From NCBI GenBank assembly GCA_030628975.1, contig DAOVPZ010000019.1, positions 1 to 11,987 of the forward strand: 11,987 nt of DNA. Direction: 5' to 3'. Both the position numbers and the translations under genes were made by a program. Below the pieces are notes generated by a model, which had not been told where the DNA came from, searched no databases, and worked only from the letters and a program-made list of their open reading frames with translations. Below, piece after piece: positions 1 to 5,816 of the stretch (position 1 is the first letter of the stretch; each line of letters opens with the position of its first letter). The stretch is from Candidatus Cloacimonadota bacterium (GTDB lineage: Bacteria > Cloacimonadota > Cloacimonadia > JGIOTU-2).

Positions 1-43
1 ACCAATTATTAAACAAAAAAATTATTAGGAAGACAAATTCTAA

Positions 44-907
44 ATGGAATCAAAAGATAATAAAAACAATTTTAAAAAAAGACATATATTTATTGTTTCT
101 GATGCAACTGGTTCCACCTGTGAAATGGTTGTAAAAGCAGCATTAAGCCAATTTAAAACCACTGATGTTATTTTACATAAATTGAAATATGTTCGCACTA
201 AATCAGAGGTTAAAAATGTAATATTAGAAGCAATGGCAGTTAACGGAATCATTGCTTATACATTGGTTTCACCAGAGCTGTGTAATATAATTAATGATGA
301 AGGGAGAAAGTCTGCTGTGCCTACTATTGATGTTCTTGGTCCCTTACTAAGCAGATTTACAGATTATCTTGATATTTCACCAATGGCGATACCCGGTTTA
401 TTCAAGCATTTAGATAAGGCTTATTTCCAAAGGATTGAGTGTATTGATTTTGCAGTTAAACACGATGATGGAACAAAAATCGAAGATATCGCAAAAGCTG
501 AATTGGTTTTAGTGGGTCCTAGCAGAACCTCAAAAACACCTATTAGTATTTACCTTGCTTATCGAGATTATTTAGTAGCTAATGTTCCGATTATTCAAGG
601 AATAGAATCCCCAAAAGAACTCTTTGAAATTGACCCAAAACATGTAATCGGACTCTTTGTTTCTCCTTATCGTTTAAAAACTATCCGAGAAGTTCGTGCA
701 ACTCGGTATCCACACATTAATCTTTCAGAATATACTAACTTAGAACAAATTCAATTAGAAATGACAAATTGTATGAAACTTTATGTTAAAAACAGATGGA
801 ACATTGTTGATGTAACTGCCAAATCTATTGAAGAGGCTGCAACTGAAATTATGAGACTATTTAATAAGAGAAAAGTTGACAATACTATCTTATCTGATAA
901 AGTTTAA
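44..907 (+). CDS. Pyruvate, phosphate dikinase regulatory protein (PSRP/DUF299 family)
   Basis: This 287-residue protein matches the bifunctional kinase/phosphorylase family that switches pyruvate,phosphate dikinase (or PEP synthase) on and off: ADP-dependent phosphorylation of the target and Pi-dependent dephosphorylation, in the cytosol. Visible signatures are the N-terminal IFIVSDATGST motif (about residues 15-24), the family block YFQRIECIDFAVKHDDG (127-143), and the P-loop-like GPSRTSKTP (158-166) typical of this family. Length is close to the usual 270-290 residues. The ATG at 44 has an AGGAAG site 11 bases upstream. The target dikinase is not in the window. Sequence alone does not decide between the PPDK and PEP-synthase specificities, so no symbol is given. 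The next gene starts 4 bases after the stop, suggesting co-transcription. Confidence 0.93.
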   Translation: MESKDNKNNFKKRHIFIVSDATGSTCEMVVKAALSQFKTTDVILHKLKYVRTKSEVKNVILEAMAVNGIIAYTLVSPELCNIINDEGRKSAVPTIDVLGPLLSRFTDYLDISPMAIPGLFKHLDKAYFQRIECIDFAVKHDDGTKIEDIAKAELVLVGPSRTSKTPISIYLAYRDYLVANVPIIQGIESPKELFEIDPKHVIGLFVSPYRLKTIREVRATRYPHINLSEYTNLEQIQLEMTNCMKLYVKNRWNIVDVTAKSIEEAATEIMRLFNKRKVDNTILSDKV

Positions 908-911
908 TTAC

Positions 912-2120
912 ATGAGAAATAAATTCTTAATAATTATTCCTATTTGTATTTTCTTAATTATAATCTTATCTTGCTCTTCCAAGTTTGAGAAAGATCAAAG
1001 AATTGCTCAAGAAGTATATACTCAAAGGACTGCATATTTAGTAAAAGAACATTTTGATTCACTTTTTATAATCATTTTAGATAGTTTGAAAAAACAGGAT
1101 GACATTAACAAGAAAACTTTTGAAAATTTAACATCAAAATACAATGAAATCTCAGCTCTTATATTGTTAAATCCTGATGGTAGAATTATTAAAATTTTTC
1201 TAAACAATTTTCCTATTTCTGATATTAAATCAGCTATTATTAACAATCAAATTATTAACTCACTTGTTAAAAACAAAAATATTCAAATATCTCCAAATAT
1301 TCTAGAAAATGATGGTAAATACTTTTGTTTATTAATACCAATACATGATAAAAATCAAAATTTAGTAAATATTATATCTGTACTACTGAATAGTTACGAC
1401 CTTTTTAAGCCGATCGAGAAAAAATCTTTCTTCCCTTCACCTTATTCACTTTGCATAATTAATGAAAATAAAACAATATTGTATAATTCGGATTATAATA
1501 AAATTGGTTTAGATTTTACATATGGAGATAAATCTTATCCTATTACCTACCTGAAAGAACTTTTTAAAAAAATGATGGAAAATGATTCAGACTATTATAA
1601 TACTACTTCTTTAAATAAAGATTATAAAACAGAAAAGCTTTTCACCTGGTATGCGATTTCAATTTTAGATTCAAAATTATGGATATCATTAACCAGAGAT
1701 ATTTGGAAAAGTTCAAAAAAGAAATCCACAGAGGCATACCTGCTTTCTACTTTACGAAGTTATGCTGTAAAAGATACGCTGATAGATGCAATCCTTGATA
1801 ATGAGATAAAAAATATTGAAGGAATATTAACAGAAATTTATCAGTTAAATCCTGAGATTTATGCAATCCAATTTGCTGATAGAAGCGGTGTAGTAGTGAG
1901 TGGCTGGCCTCCAGAAAACAGTGCTATCGGTTATTCTTATAAAATGAAGAAAAGCGAAAATTTTGATAATGCATTAAAAACCATTTTAATTAATAAAGAA
2001 GAAAAAACAATAACTTCCCCTTTAATTGAAGGTGGTTTAGGCAAATTCATACTAATACCTATTATTATTGATGATGAGATAATTGGTGTATTATATTCTA
2101 TTGAGACAGGAAGGAGCTAA
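912..2120 (+). CDS. Exported lipoprotein with Cache-like sensor domains, no output domain
   Basis: I do not recognise a specific family. The protein is 402 residues from ATG 912. An in-frame ATG at 876 lies inside the preceding gene and would put 12 extra residues before the signal peptide, so 912 is preferred. The N-terminus is MRNK, then a hydrophobic stretch, then ILSC with Cys21, which looks like a lipoprotein signal peptide (Leu at -2 is not ideal for a lipobox). After a helical segment (about 25-75) come beta-rich regions resembling extracytoplasmic Cache/PAS-like sensors: ALILLNPDGRIIKI, then SLCIINENKTILYNSD with FTWYAISILDSKLWISL, and a second unit after residue 290 with AIQFADRSGVVVSGWPPE and FILIPIIIDDEIIGVLYSIE. 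No kinase, HAMP, GGDEF or methyl-accepting region follows, so any signalling would need a partner. No good Shine-Dalgarno site is visible. It sits 4 bases after the PPDK regulator and its stop is 1 base before the GNAT start. Confidence 0.7.
   Translation: MRNKFLIIIPICIFLIIILSCSSKFEKDQRIAQEVYTQRTAYLVKEHFDSLFIIILDSLKKQDDINKKTFENLTSKYNEISALILLNPDGRIIKIFLNNFPISDIKSAIINNQIINSLVKNKNIQISPNILENDGKYFCLLIPIHDKNQNLVNIISVLLNSYDLFKPIEKKSFFPSPYSLCIINENKTILYNSDYNKIGLDFTYGDKSYPITYLKELFKKMMENDSDYYNTTSLNKDYKTEKLFTWYAISILDSKLWISLTRDIWKSSKKKSTEAYLLSTLRSYAVKDTLIDAILDNEIKNIEGILTEIYQLNPEIYAIQFADRSGVVVSGWPPENSAIGYSYKMKKSENFDNALKTILINKEEKTITSPLIEGGLGKFILIPIIIDDEIIGVLYSIETGRS
2109..2116 (+). promoter_or_regulatory. 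Shine-Dalgarno site GGAAGGAG selecting a TTG start
   Basis: GGAAGGAG lies inside the last codons of the lipoprotein gene and ends 5 bases before TTG at 2122. The only upstream in-frame ATG (2083) has no such site and would add 13 residues (VYYILLRQ...) that do not resemble the start of the family. The strong site fixes TTG 2122 as the start of the GNAT gene. Confidence 0.8.
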
Positions 2121-2121
2121 A

Positions 2122-3237
2122 TTGCTGAAAATAAAAAATGTGGAAACAAAAAAAGACTGGAAAAATTTTGTAAATCTACCATTTAAAATCTATAAGGATA
2201 ACAAATATTGGGTACCTCCCTTTAAAAATGAGATAATATTCAAGTTAGATGATAAACAACATCCATTTTGGGAACATGCAAAAAGAGAAGTGTTTTTAGC
2301 AGAAAAGGATAGTCAAACTGTTGGCAGGATTGCTGCAATAATTGATGACAATTACAATAAACTTTGGAATGAAAAGATGGGAGCTTTTGGTTTTTTTGAA
2401 GTGATAAATGATTATGAAGTTGTTTCTGTATTATTTGATAAAGCATATACTTGGTTAAAAGAAAATGGTATGAACAATATGCGTGGTCCCTTAAGTCCTT
2501 CTCAAAATGATGAATGCGGTTTTCTACTGGAGGGCTATGATTCTTCCCCAGCTTTGATGATGCCATATAATCCTTCATATTATCTTGAATTTGCAGAAAA
2601 GTATGGATTTAAAAAAGCTAAAGACCTTTTTGCATTTTACAAAGCACACAATGATAAACCATCACAACAAATTGAAACAGTGGTTAAGAGATTACTCCAA
2701 AACCCAAAAATCTCAACTCGACATTTGAATATGAAAAATCTTAAGGAAGAAACAAAATTAATAAAAGAATTGTATAACGAGAGCTGGATAAAAAATTGGG
2801 GCTTCTCACCCATGACTGAAAAAGAATTTGACCTTATGGTAAAAGAACTCAAAAAAATTGTTGACCCGAATTTAATCTGGTTTGCATTTTATAAAGGAAA
2901 ACCTGCAGGACTATCAATTACTTTGCCGGATTATAATGTAGTATTCAAAAAATTAAAAGGTAAAATCGGACTTATTGGTTTATTGAAATTTTTATATTAT
3001 CGCAAGAAAATTACCGGTACAAGAGCACTTGTATTTGGTTTTAAAAAGGAATATCGTAGATTAGGGTTACCTGCTTTGCTTTATTATGAAACTGAAAAGG
3101 CTGGCATAAAACATGGGTATAATTCGTGCGAATTTTCATGGAATTTAGAAGATAATGTACTTATCAATCAATTCGATGAAAAAGTTGGGGGGCGTTTATA
3201 CAAGAAATATCGTATTTATGAGAAACCTATTATGTAA
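2122..3237 (+). CDS. GNAT-fold (acyl-CoA N-acyltransferase) protein of the large YghO-like type
   Basis: 371 residues from a TTG start set by the GGAAGGAG site. The protein resembles the roughly 370-390-residue GNAT-superfamily proteins annotated only as N-acetyltransferase or YghO-like. Recognisable blocks are the N-terminal FYxxx-type segment NKYWVPPFKNE (28-38) and HPFWEHAKREVFLAE, then VGRIAAIID (67-75), RGPLSPSQNDECGFL (121-135), MMPYNPSYY (146-154) and GFKKAKDLFAFY (162-173). The C-terminal half carries a second GNAT-like portion ending in LVFGFKKEYRRLGLPALLYYE, an R/G-rich stretch in the position where GNAT proteins bind CoA. The substrate is unknown. It is the last gene of a tight three-gene unit with the PPDK regulator and the lipoprotein. 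Confidence 0.85.
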   Translation: MLKIKNVETKKDWKNFVNLPFKIYKDNKYWVPPFKNEIIFKLDDKQHPFWEHAKREVFLAEKDSQTVGRIAAIIDDNYNKLWNEKMGAFGFFEVINDYEVVSVLFDKAYTWLKENGMNNMRGPLSPSQNDECGFLLEGYDSSPALMMPYNPSYYLEFAEKYGFKKAKDLFAFYKAHNDKPSQQIETVVKRLLQNPKISTRHLNMKNLKEETKLIKELYNESWIKNWGFSPMTEKEFDLMVKELKKIVDPNLIWFAFYKGKPAGLSITLPDYNVVFKKLKGKIGLIGLLKFLYYRKKITGTRALVFGFKKEYRRLGLPALLYYETEKAGIKHGYNSCEFSWNLEDNVLINQFDEKVGGRLYKKYRIYEKPIM

Positions 3238-3281
3238 AATCACTAATTAACGCTAATATACGCAAAGAAACTATATATTAA

Positions 3282-3452
3282 TTTAAAAATTTCTGGTTAA
3301 AGACAGATATAGTCTTGAATGGGATAGATGAGGAAGGGAAGAAAGTAGGTGTTGGGGTGTATTTTTATAAGCTATCCGCCAGAGACGGATCCGCCTTAGA
3401 CGGAAGTTATGGGGAGAAATTGGTTACAAAAAAGATGATTTTGTTTCGATAG
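3282..3452 (+). pseudogene. Remnant of a secreted-protein C-terminus (FlgD-Ig / T9SS-type tail)
   Basis: The frame opened after a stop at 3279 reads ...DIVLNGIDEEGKKVGVGVYFYKL, then an odd decapeptide, then GEKLVTKKMILFR and TAG. This closely follows the C-terminal pattern of FlgD-Ig-like / type IX-like sorting tails (VWNGxDxxGKxVxSGVYFYKLxxG...xxTKKMxLLR). The usual Trp before NG is Leu here (TTG for TGG). There is no start codon or body: only the last 55 or so codons survive, so this is the tail of a lost large exported protein. Between YKL and GEKL sits SARDGSALDGSY, ten residues of which are encoded by the tandem 15-bp palindrome at 3375-3404. Upstream bases 3238-3281 hold only AT-rich sequence. 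Family assignment is by motif, from memory. Confidence 0.7.
3375..3404 (+). repeat. Tandem 15-bp palindromic repeat TCCGCC-N3-GACGGA, two units
   Basis: Unit one is TCCGCCAGAGACGGA (3375-3389) and unit two is TCCGCCTTAGACGGA (3390-3404). They differ at two central bases. Each unit is itself an inverted repeat (TCCG...CGGA). Because the unit is 15 bp, two copies add exactly ten codons (SARDG SALDG) and keep the frame of the secretion-tail remnant around them. It is GC-rich compared with its surroundings, which suggests an inserted element. Confidence 0.8.
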
Positions 3453-3489
3453 ATTATACATTCAGATACAAAGAGGTTTTATAAATTAT

Positions 3490-3921
3490 ATGAATCTGAA
3501 AGATGAATCAGCATGTGAAATAGGAACAGTCATTGATATCCAGAATGATTTCTTGTTGGTTGAAGTAGAAAAGGGAGAAAGTTGTATCAACTGTAAATTG
3601 AAATCACTCTGTTTCTATAAAGGGAATGAAAAAACAATATTTCAAATTAAAAACATTCTTAATGCCAAAAAGGGTGATAAAATCTCTTTTGTGATAGAAC
3701 CAAAAATTCGTATATTGAGTTCATTTCTCGTTTATATATTACCAATAATTTTATTAATAGTAACTTATTCATTTTGCAAATATGTTCTTAATATTTCCGA
3801 AAATTTATCGATCCTATCAGCAATAATTTCCATTCCTTTATGTTATTTTATATTAAAATTTATTGATAAGCTTTTTGCACGAAAGAAATTAATTAATCCA
3901 AAAATGATAAAGAAGATTTGA
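3490..3921 (+). CDS. RseC/MucC-type positive regulator / SoxR-reducing-like membrane protein
   Basis: 143 residues with the RseC-family layout: an N-terminal cytosolic domain beginning EIGTVIDIQNDFLLVEVEKGESC, a cysteine cluster Cys32-x2-Cys35-x5-Cys41, a short beta domain ending GDKISFVIE, then two transmembrane helices (about 75-100 and 104-126) and a basic tail RKKLINPKMIKKI. Family members act as membrane proteins tied to redox or envelope-stress control (RseC, and SoxR reduction together with the Rnf complex). No rnf, rseA/B or sigma-factor gene is nearby, so the partner here is unknown. ATG 3490 is preceded by AAGAGG about 13 bases upstream, which is long but usable. The gene stands alone, with non-coding repeats on both sides. 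Confidence 0.8.
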   Translation: MNLKDESACEIGTVIDIQNDFLLVEVEKGESCINCKLKSLCFYKGNEKTIFQIKNILNAKKGDKISFVIEPKIRILSSFLVYILPIILLIVTYSFCKYVLNISENLSILSAIISIPLCYFILKFIDKLFARKKLINPKMIKKI

Positions 3922-3928
3922 TAAATAT

Positions 3929-3976
3929 GCAGTTGGCAGTGGCAGTGGCAGTAGCAGTTGGTAGTGGCAGTAGCAC
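3929..3976 (+). repeat. Degenerate hexanucleotide tandem repeat, unit GGCAGT
   Basis: About eight units of GCAGTT/GGCAGT/AGCAGT with one 7-base unit (TGGTAGT). The three units at 3935-3952 are exact GGCAGT. It starts a few bases after the RseC-like gene stop and is not translated by any supported gene. It could vary in copy number by slippage. The remaining 88 bases before folB show only AT-rich sequence and the folB Shine-Dalgarno site. Confidence 0.8.
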
Positions 3977-4064
3977 TTAAAAGTGATTATAAATAAATTG
4001 TAAAAGAAAAAATAATCTTTGAATTTTTTAAGTTCATTGTGTTGAAAAAACAAGGAGGTTTCAA

Positions 4065-4421
4065 ATGAAAATAACACTAAAAAATATGATATTCTATGGA
4101 TATCATGGCTTGCATGAACATGAACGAACCTTGGGTCAGAGATTCTCTGTAGATATTACAGCAATTACAGACTCCAGCCTTGATTCACATATAAAGAAGC
4201 TTCAAGATACTGTTGATTATACTTCAATTTTTGAGGTAGTGAAAAATGAAGTAGAGAATTATAAATACCATCTTTTGGAAAAATTAGCAAACAAAATTCT
4301 GGATCACATTCTAAAGCAGTTTTCTCTTGTGAAGAAATGTCAAATCAAAATCAGAAAAATAGCAGTTCCCATTTCTGGCACTCTTGATTATGTTGAATTA
4401 GAAATGGAGAGAGAACGATAA
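4065..4421 (+). CDS. folB: Dihydroneopterin aldolase
   Basis: 118 residues, normal length. FolB cleaves 7,8-dihydroneopterin to 6-hydroxymethyl-7,8-dihydropterin and glycolaldehyde in folate synthesis, in the cytosol. By alignment from memory to the Staphylococcus aureus enzyme, the active-site residues are present: Glu20 in GYHGLHEHERTLGQ, Tyr52 in VDYTSIF, Glu72 in HLLEKLA, and Lys98 in IKIRKIAVPISG. A perfect AGGAGG (4053-4058) sits 6 bases before ATG 4065, the best ribosome site in the window. The product is the substrate of FolK, encoded 46 bases downstream, so the two form a folate operon. Confidence 0.95.
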   Translation: MKITLKNMIFYGYHGLHEHERTLGQRFSVDITAITDSSLDSHIKKLQDTVDYTSIFEVVKNEVENYKYHLLEKLANKILDHILKQFSLVKKCQIKIRKIAVPISGTLDYVELEMERER

Positions 4422-4424
4422 TAC

Positions 4425-4446
4425 GGAGAGCGTAGAGCGGAAAGCG
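4425..4446 (+). repeat. Short degenerate repeat (GAGAGCG / TAGAGCG / GAAAGCG)
   Basis: Three successive 7-8-base units, GGAGAGCG, TAGAGCG and GAAAGCG, fill most of the 46-base folB-folK gap. They are unlike the surrounding AT-rich sequence and are probably a small intergenic repeat. A weak GAGG (4456-4459) follows before the folK start. Confidence 0.45.
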
Positions 4447-4467
4447 AAACGGATTGAGGATTGGGAA

Positions 4468-4926
4468 ATGAATTCTAATATTGTGTTTATAGCTTTAGGC
4501 ACAAATTTAGGGGATAGGGAAGAGAATATTAGAAAAGCAATACAGAAAATTGGAAAGTTGCCAAAAACAGCAATTATCAAATCATCTTCAATCATAAATA
4601 CCAAACCAGTTGGAATAACCAATCAACCTGATTTCTTAAACTGTGTTGTTCAAATCAAAACTATATTAGATCCAGAAAAGTTACTCTTAGAATTACTAAA
4701 AATTGAAAGAGAAATGGGTAGAATCCGAAAACAAAAATGGGGTCCTCGTATAATTGACATGGATATTTTATTTTTCAATAATGAAATTATTAACACCCAA
4801 GATCTAACTGTTCCTCATCCTGAAATTTTAAACAGAAAGTTTGTTTTAACTTCTATGAAAGAGATAGCTCCAGAATTTGTACATCCGATAGAAAAGAAAA
4901 CGATGGAACGATTATATAAAGAATAG
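4468..4926 (+). CDS. folK: 2-amino-4-hydroxy-6-hydroxymethyldihydropteridine pyrophosphokinase (HPPK)
   Basis: 152 residues. FolK transfers pyrophosphate from ATP to 6-hydroxymethyl-7,8-dihydropterin, the FolB product. The start FIALGTNLGDREENI (7-21) and the HPPK signature KWGPRIIDMDIL (90-101) are clear, with the Mg-binding Asp97 and Asp99 of the DxD. HPEILNRKF follows at 117-125. The last 34 codons (from Glu119, base 4822) have a second, diverged counterpart downstream at 5504-5602, behind a toxin-antitoxin pair. The present 3' end may therefore have been acquired together with that cassette. The enzyme looks intact, and ATG 4468 fits the family start. Confidence 0.95.
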   Translation: MNSNIVFIALGTNLGDREENIRKAIQKIGKLPKTAIIKSSSIINTKPVGITNQPDFLNCVVQIKTILDPEKLLLELLKIEREMGRIRKQKWGPRIIDMDILFFNNEIINTQDLTVPHPEILNRKFVLTSMKEIAPEFVHPIEKKTMERLYKE

Positions 4927-4940
4927 ATGCAAAATAATGC

Positions 4941-4968
4941 TTGACATAAATACGCATAAAAATACACA
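4941..4968 (+). promoter_or_regulatory. Possible sigma70-type promoter for the toxin-antitoxin operon
   Basis: A consensus -35 TTGACA (4941-4946) lies 15 bases after the folK stop. At 16-base spacing comes TACACA (4963-4968), a poor -10. The antitoxin start is 27 bases further on. The position suits an autonomous TA promoter, but the -10 is weak and no operator is obvious. Confidence 0.4.
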
Positions 4969-4995
4969 TTGTAACAAAAAGAATGGTGGCATAAA

Positions 4996-5229
4996 ATGAT
5001 TGAAAAACATACAAGATTAAATATTACTTTACCCGATTCCATTGTTAATGAATTGTTTAAGGTTGCAAAGGAATTAAATGACAAAAGAAGCAGAATAATT
5101 GCCCGAGCTTTAGAACTATACTTTGATGAACTTGATGGACAGGTTGCTGATAAGAGATGGAAAGAATACAAAGAAGGGAAAACAAAGGCAATACCATCGG
5201 AAGAAGTGTATAAAGACTTAGGTATCTGA
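4996..5229 (+). CDS. Ribbon-helix-helix antitoxin (CopG/Arc type)
   Basis: 77 residues. The N-terminal half is a ribbon-helix-helix DNA-binding fold: the strand TRLNITLPDSIVNEL (6-20), helix KVAKELNDK, then KRSRIIARALELYFDEL (30-46). RHH antitoxins dimerise through this part to bind their own operator. The C-terminal tail (WKEYKEGKTKAIPSEEVYKDLGI) is the usual toxin-wrapping extension. GGTGG (4985-4989) lies 6 bases before ATG 4996. Its stop TGA overlaps the toxin ATG by one base (TGATG), the standard translational coupling of a type II pair. Autorepression is expected from the family but not shown here. Confidence 0.88.
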   Translation: MIEKHTRLNITLPDSIVNELFKVAKELNDKRSRIIARALELYFDELDGQVADKRWKEYKEGKTKAIPSEEVYKDLGI

Positions 5230-5513
5230 TGTTGAATATTGAATATTTACCAGTTGCTAAAAAAGAGCTGGAAAAAATAGACAAGATATGGCAAAAGAAA
5301 ATCAAAAAGAATCTTCAAATGCTTTCCGAAAATCCAGCACTTTTAAAAAATAAAATTACGAAACTAAAAGGGAAATATAAGGACTACTTCAGGTTGAGAG
5401 TTGGTAATTATAGAGTGATTTTTAGAGTAGAAAAAAAGAAATTGGTTATTTTAGTTGTGAGAATTGCACACAGAAAAAATCTACAGAAACAAATAAGAGA
5501 ACTGAAATATTGA
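5229..5513 (+). CDS. RelE/ParE-superfamily toxin
   Basis: 94 residues, normal length. The RelE/ParE pattern is clear: an N-terminal strand IEYLPVAKKELEKID, two helices, then LKGKYKDYFRLRVGNYRVIFRVE (46-68) and ILVVRIAHRKNL (74-85). RelE toxins are ribosome-dependent mRNA interferases and ParE toxins target gyrase. Arg57, Arg62 and Arg82 are present, but the Tyr that commonly follows the HR motif in RelE (HRxxxY) is not, so the choice between the two activities is open. It is coupled to the antitoxin by TGATG. Its last codons and stop (CTG AAA TAT TGA) are read out of frame from the beginning of the stranded folK 3' fragment, so the gene ends exactly in the recombination junction. Confidence 0.88.
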   Translation: MLNIEYLPVAKKELEKIDKIWQKKIKKNLQMLSENPALLKNKITKLKGKYKDYFRLRVGNYRVIFRVEKKKLVILVVRIAHRKNLQKQIRELKY

Positions 5514-5602
5514 ATAGGAAATTTGTTTTGTATTTGATGAAAGAAATTGTCCCAGAATTTGTGAATCCGATAGAGCATAAGACAATTGAAGATTTCTTTT
5601 AA
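5504..5602 (+). pseudogene. folK: Stranded 3' end of a diverged folK copy
   Basis: In the frame beginning GAA at 5504 the sequence reads 32 codons and TAA, starting EILNRKFVL and containing MKEI, PEFV and PIE. Aligned to residues 119-150 of the intact FolK, 23 of 32 residues are identical with no gaps. Many codons differ only at the third position, so the two copies are diverged alleles rather than a fresh tandem duplication. There is no HPPK body or start codon. The homology to folK begins at the shared heptamer CTGAAAT (4820-4826 and 5502-5508), inside the toxin's final codons. Most simply, this is the original end of the resident folK, displaced when a TA cassette carrying its own folK end recombined in. 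Confidence 0.85.
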
Positions 5603-5676
5603 ATTATAATTGAATCTTATGATAGGAAAAAAAGAATATGAGGAGAACTAAATCTTATTTAATTTGGAATTTATAT

Positions 5677-5756
5677 AATAATTTAGTTTCAAATCTTACA
5701 TATTTTTATTGGTAATGTTTTGATAATTTTAGATTTGAAAATATAAATAAATTATT
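5677..5756. repeat. Intergenic inverted repeat (AT-rich stem-loop)
   Basis: TTTCAAATCT (5687-5696) pairs perfectly with AGATTTGAAA (5731-5740) across a 34-base loop. The outer arms AATAATTTA (5677-5685) and TAAATTATT (5748-5756) can also pair, with a one-base and a seven-base bulge. It lies in the 214-base gap between the folK remnant and the next gene. It is too AT-rich and lacks a T-tract, so it is not a standard terminator. The role is unknown. Confidence 0.5.
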
Positions 5757-5783
5757 TGTTTATTCATGTTAAAATTTTAGAAT
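5756..5783 (+). promoter_or_regulatory. Weak candidate promoter for the 5817 gene
   Basis: TTGTTT (5756-5761) and TAGAAT (5778-5783) are spaced 16 bases apart. The -10 matches five of six consensus bases. The start codon is 34 bases downstream of the -10. In such AT-rich DNA matches like this occur by chance. Confidence 0.25.
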
Positions 5784-5816
5784 CTTTGAATAGTTTACTT
5801 TTAATTGGGAGTATAT

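Noticed and set aside
876..911. ATG 876 as the start of the lipoprotein
   Set aside because: It overlaps the preceding gene by 32 bases and would bury the lipoprotein signal peptide that begins cleanly at ATG 912.
2240..2578. A 112-codon minus-strand frame inside the GNAT gene
   Set aside because: It is an antisense shadow of a conserved coding region and its composition is not protein-like.
3929..3976. Hexamer repeats as a CRISPR array
   Set aside because: The units are 6 bases and contiguous, with no spacers and no cas genes.
4815..5171. A 118-codon frame on the minus strand over the folK end and antitoxin
   Set aside because: It is antisense to two clearly coding genes, with no ribosome site or recognisable motif.
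5638..5715. A 25-codon ATG frame starting MRRTKSY in the gap after the folK remnant
   Set aside because: It is short, has no ribosome site, and overlaps the inverted repeat. Nothing supports coding.
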